64,000 bases of DNA from M2408 sp040386975 (GTDB taxonomy: Bacteria; Bacteroidota; Bacteroidia; Flavobacteriales_D; Crocinitomicaceae), in NCBI GenBank assembly GCA_040386975.1, contig JAZKEO010000007.1, positions 62,001 to 126,000 on the forward strand, written 5' to 3'. Of the stretch, positions 61,424 to 64,000 are shown piece by piece (the first letter of the stretch is position 1; each line of letters starts with the position of its first letter). The notes under the pieces are model-generated. The model saw nothing but the letters and a program-made list of their open reading frames with translations, did not search any database and was not told where the DNA came from. The position numbers were made by a program, and so were the translations under genes.

Positions 61424-61485
61424 AGTTAGGAGTTAGGAGTTAGGAGTTCTAGTTTACACTACAAACTACTTACTACAAACTAGTT
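61424..61485 (-). repeat. Heptad tract overlapping the aminotransferase stop
   Basis: AGTTAGG three times, AGTTCTA, then GTTTAC, then ACTACAA, ACTACTT, ACTACAA, ACTAGTT. The aminotransferase stop (61480-61482) lies in the last heptad, and the tract reaches to eight bases from the kinase start. Confidence 0.9.
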
Positions 61486-62673
61486 AAGTTTTGCTAAAGC
61501 GTCTTTCATACGATTCATAGCTTTTGTCAATGTTTCTTCTGAAGCTGCGTAAGAAATTCGAATACAATTAGCATCTCCAAAAGCATCTCCTGTTACCAAA
61601 GCAACAAGAGCTTCACTCAATAAAAACAAACATAAATCGTCTGCATTATTGATTGTTGTTCCGTTGTATGATTTTCCAAAAAAGGAAGAGACATCAGGGA
61701 AAACATAAAATGCTCCTTGTGGAATATTTGTTTTTACTCCTGGCATTGAATTTAAAATGCTTAAAACCAAATCACGACGATTTTTGAAAGCAGCAATCAT
61801 ATCGTTTAAAACCGCAGGGTCAGCGTTCATTGCTGCGATTGCAGCTCTTTGTGTGATTGAACAGGTTCCAGAAGTGAATTGACCTTGAATTTTATTACAT
61901 GCATCAGCGATATTTTTTGGAGCTCCGATAAAACCTAATCTCCAACCTGTCATCGCCCAAGCTTTAGAAACACCATTTACGGTGACAACTTGATTGTAAA
62001 CATTCTCAAATTGAGCTAAACTTGCGTGTTTTCCTGTGAAATTAATGTGTTCGTATATTTCGTCAGCAATCACAACAATGTGAGGATATTTTGCAATTAC
62101 TTCAGATAAGGCTTTCAATTCTTCGAAAGAATAAACAGAACCTGTTGGATTACAAGGAGTTGAAAACATAATCATTTTCGTTTTCGGTGTAATCGCATCT
62201 TCCAATTGTTTTGGTGTGATTTTAAAATCTGTATCAATCGAAGCGTGAATTATTACTGGAATTCCTTCGGCAACTTTCACGATTTCTACATAAGAAACCC
62301 AGTAAGGAGCGGGAATAATTACTTCGTCTTTTGGGTCGATACAACTCAAAACGACATTTGCGATCGATTGTTTAGCGCCCGTTGAAACAATTATTTGTTC
62401 TTTAGGATAGTTTAAATTGTTGTCACGTTTGAATTTTTGAGAAATCGCTTCACGTAAGTCATCGTAGCCAGGAACAGGAGTGTATTTTGTGAAATTTTGC
62501 TCCATTCCTTCAATAGCTGCTTGTTTGATGAATTCAGGAGTGTTGAAATCTGGTTCACCTAAACTTAAGGAAATAATGTCCTTTCCTTGTGCTTTTAATT
62601 CTCTTGAAATTCTCGACATCGCTAAGGTTGCCGATTCTTCCATTGCTTCTAAACGTTTTGATAATTGAATCAT
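61480..62673 (-). CDS. Aspartate/aromatic-type aminotransferase (class I PLP)
   Basis: 397 residues. Class I/II aminotransferase of the subgroup Ib aspartate type: SLGEPDFNTPEFIKQAA, YTPVPGYDDLREAI, STGAKQSIANVV, APYWVSYVEIVKV, TPCNPTGSVYS, VIADEIYEHINF, the PLP-lysine segment NGVSKAWAMTGWRLGF (about residue 235) and a substrate Arg in CIRISYAAS. It exchanges amino groups between aspartate, or other acids, and 2-oxoglutarate. Cytoplasmic. A -7 box lies at 62694-62701. Confidence 0.95.
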   Translation of the reverse strand: MIQLSKRLEAMEESATLAMSRISRELKAQGKDIISLSLGEPDFNTPEFIKQAAIEGMEQNFTKYTPVPGYDDLREAISQKFKRDNNLNYPKEQIIVSTGAKQSIANVVLSCIDPKDEVIIPAPYWVSYVEIVKVAEGIPVIIHASIDTDFKITPKQLEDAITPKTKMIMFSTPCNPTGSVYSFEELKALSEVIAKYPHIVVIADEIYEHINFTGKHASLAQFENVYNQVVTVNGVSKAWAMTGWRLGFIGAPKNIADACNKIQGQFTSGTCSITQRAAIAAMNADPAVLNDMIAAFKNRRDLVLSILNSMPGVKTNIPQGAFYVFPDVSSFFGKSYNGTTINNADDLCLFLLSEALVALVTGDAFGDANCIRISYAASEETLTKAMNRMKDALAKLN

Positions 62674-62693
62674 TCTTTTGCAAAATATTTATG

Positions 62694-62701
62694 CAAAAAT
62701 A
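62694..62701 (-). promoter_or_regulatory. -7 box for the aminotransferase gene
   Basis: CAAAAATA reads TATTTTTG on the minus strand, 21 bases before ATG 62673. Confidence 0.5.
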
Positions 62702-62815
62702 AAAAGAATTAAATAGTTTGGGGTAGTTTTTTTGAAAATGATATTTTATTTGTATTATTGTCATGCTTAAAATAGTATTTGATATTTTGGGCTATTTTAA
62801 ATTCCTTAAATAATT

Positions 62816-63424
62816 ATGAAAAAATATATTCTTATTCTAGTTTTAATTTTCAATGTAATCTTTACATTTTCACAATCATTAATTTTTAGTGTTAATGATA
62901 ACCCAATAACTTTACAACCAAATGAAGAATATTTAAATATTCAGTTATGTGATTCAATTGAATTAATATCTTACAACGATGAATCAATTGATACTTCACA
63001 ATTTAACATTAAAAAAAGGATTGGAACTACAAGTTCTTTTGAGTTTTATTCAAATTATATGTTAAATAATAATATTTTAGAATTTACTGAGGTCGGAATT
63101 TATGCGATTTATATTTTGGGGAATTATTATTATTATATTTCTATTATTGAATGTTCAACTTCAGTAGTTAAAGAAAATAATTATTTTGGTATTCAAGAGT
63201 TAATTTCATTTCCTAATCCAATTATTGATAATATTACAATTAAATTCAATGCGAATAAAACAGATACACCAGTTTATGTATTTGATTTGAATGGTCAATT
63301 AGTTTATCTTGATAATGAAAACAAAGATATCGGGATGAACACTATTGAATTAAATACTTCCAAATTTAAAGAGGGAGTTTATTTGATTAAAGTAGGAAGT
63401 GAAACGGTTAAATTTGTGAAATAA
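62816..63424 (+). CDS. Small secreted protein with T9SS type A sorting domain
   Basis: 202 residues. Signal peptide 1-19 (ends TFSQ). A middle region of about 100 residues (LQPNEEYLNIQLCDSIELIS in part) is unfamiliar and has two cysteines. Residues about 130-202 are a type A sorting domain: LISFPNPIIDNITIKFN, VYVFDLNGQLVYLDN, NTIELNTSKFKEGVYLIKV, ending ETVKFVK. Exported by Sec and then PorT-dependent T9SS. Strong terminator directly after the stop. Confidence 0.88.
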   Translation: MKKYILILVLIFNVIFTFSQSLIFSVNDNPITLQPNEEYLNIQLCDSIELISYNDESIDTSQFNIKKRIGTTSSFEFYSNYMLNNNILEFTEVGIYAIYILGNYYYYISIIECSTSVVKENNYFGIQELISFPNPIIDNITIKFNANKTDTPVYVFDLNGQLVYLDNENKDIGMNTIELNTSKFKEGVYLIKVGSETVKFVK

Positions 63425-63455
63425 AAAAATGACCACTTTTCAGTGGTCATTTTTA
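63424..63455 (+). terminator. Rho-independent terminator
   Basis: AAAAATGACCACT (63425-63437) pairs with AGTGGTCATTTTT (63442-63454) around TTTC, starting one base after the stop codon. The rest of the interval to 63632 is A/T-rich and shows nothing else convincing. Confidence 0.93.
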
Positions 63456-63632
63456 ATACTACTTAAAAAAAATAATTTTAAGCCCTTTTTTTGAAATTTG
63501 AAATTTTTTGATTCTTTTCAAGAATTTTAAAAGCAATAATAAAATTACTGTATTCATAGTTTACTTTTGAGCTAATTTTTATTCCATTTAGTGAAAAATG
63601 GTGCTATTAATATGTGCTCATCCCATATCAGC

Positions 63633-63890
63633 TTAATTATATATTGTTTTTTTATCAATTTGTTTACTGTTTAGCATGTTATTCCTAAGATTTTTTCTTT
63701 TGTCATCATAAAATTTCATAAGTCCTTCTAAGCGAATTAGTTCATTTGTGGTTAATTGACAATAATTTTTATTCATTGATAATTCGATTTCAACATAGAT
63801 TAGTTTAAAATATATTTGAGCTATTTCTCTTAATTTGTCACTTAACAAGTTGATTTTTTTAATTTGTAATTGTTTCTTAATTGATTTCAT
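63633..63890 (-). CDS. Small charged protein, hypothetical
   Basis: 85 residues, mostly helical and rich in Lys, Leu, Ile and Asn, with KINLLSDKLREIAQIYFKL and NELIRLEGLMKFYDDKRKN. Cytoplasmic by composition. No family recognised and no operon partner in view. A short reading frame in A/T-rich DNA could be fortuitous, although the amphipathic pattern looks protein-like. Confidence 0.5.
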   Translation of the reverse strand: MKSIKKQLQIKKINLLSDKLREIAQIYFKLIYVEIELSMNKNYCQLTTNELIRLEGLMKFYDDKRKNLRNNMLNSKQIDKKTIYN

Positions 63891-63945
63891 AAATTGTTGT
63901 TTTTTGTTTTTATTAATTTATATATTATTTGGTTTTAAGTCTGTT

Positions 63946-63976
63946 TTTGAATATTCCTTAAACTTTTGTATCTTTG
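63946..63976 (+). promoter_or_regulatory. Complete Bacteroidetes-type promoter facing the right edge
   Basis: TTTG (63946-63949), a 19-base spacer and TATCTTTG (63969-63976) fit the -33/-7 consensus exactly. It should drive a gene that begins just outside the window. Confidence 0.65.
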
Positions 63977-64000
63977 TTTAAAATATTTTAAAATTGAAAA

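Noticed and set aside
63456..63632. Remnant of a coding gene on the minus strand (short open stretches in two frames)
   Set aside because: The stretches are under 40 codons, lack a start and have Lys/Asn/Ile-rich content expected of A/T-rich noncoding DNA.
1..64000. Presence of insertion sequences, prophage or a defence system
   Set aside because: No transposase, integrase, phage structural, restriction-modification or toxin-antitoxin genes are seen; most genes are housekeeping or envelope genes of one base composition.

Overview
The window is chromosomal DNA from a member of the Bacteroidetes, most likely Flavobacteriia and possibly near Fluviicola/Crocinitomicaceae. The evidence is low GC, no Shine-Dalgarno sequences, many TAnnTTTG-type -7 promoter boxes, type IX secretion (T9SS) C-terminal sorting domains on at least four proteins, a PorT homologue next to ubiE/menG, and DivIC, GuaA, FabF and HemF of flavobacterial type. 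An O2-dependent coproporphyrinogen oxidase points to aerobic life. HldE-type kinase, LpxB and KdsC-type genes point to a lipid A/LPS-bearing outer membrane. No rRNA, intact tRNA, transposase, prophage or CRISPR array is visible.

Layout. 1-3505: 3' part missing, a 14-repeat TPR protein. 3.6-12.6 kb: amino-acid-oxidase-like enzyme, secreted C25 (gingipain-like) protease, an ECF sigma/anti-sigma pair, malate dehydrogenase and a secreted PDZ protein. 12.9-19 kb: TruC, amino-acid permease, FabF, a SufT-like Fe-S protein and a cyclophilin-FKBP fusion. 19-26 kb: SurE, LpxB, SpoIID-like protein, ClC channel and a cation/proton antiporter. 26-32 kb (minus strand): DivIC, MFS, a Lys1-like dehydrogenase, then a coupled three-gene operon (ribulose-P-epimerase-CBS fusion, DAHP synthase, KdsC-like phosphatase). 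32-46 kb (plus strand): hydrolase, GuaA, LysM/receptor protein, GT-C-like membrane protein, HemF and two giant T9SS type B proteins. 46-64 kb: proline dehydrogenase, AroB, MerR regulator, NlpC/P60 peptidase, PriA, lipoproteins, MFS, FAD enzyme, PorT, MenG, heptose kinase, aminotransferase and a small T9SS protein.

Genes that work together: T9SS machinery (PorT) with its cargo (C25 protease, two type B giants, one small type A protein) and possibly a sigma/anti-sigma pair whose periplasmic tail resembles a type B sorting domain; aromatic biosynthesis (DAHP synthase, AroB); outer-membrane glycolipid synthesis (LpxB, HldE-type kinase, KdsC-like).

The least expected signal lies between and across genes. 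There are twelve degenerate tandem tracts with a strict 7-bp period (AGTTANN, AGTGAAG, TTAGACT, AATCTGN families). They often supply the stop codon and last residues of genes, once the start codon of the next gene, and once lie inside a coding region. A second dispersed element, TTCGACAAGCTCA, occurs in hairpins and as in-frame inserts. No stretch longer than 300 bases lacks a gene.
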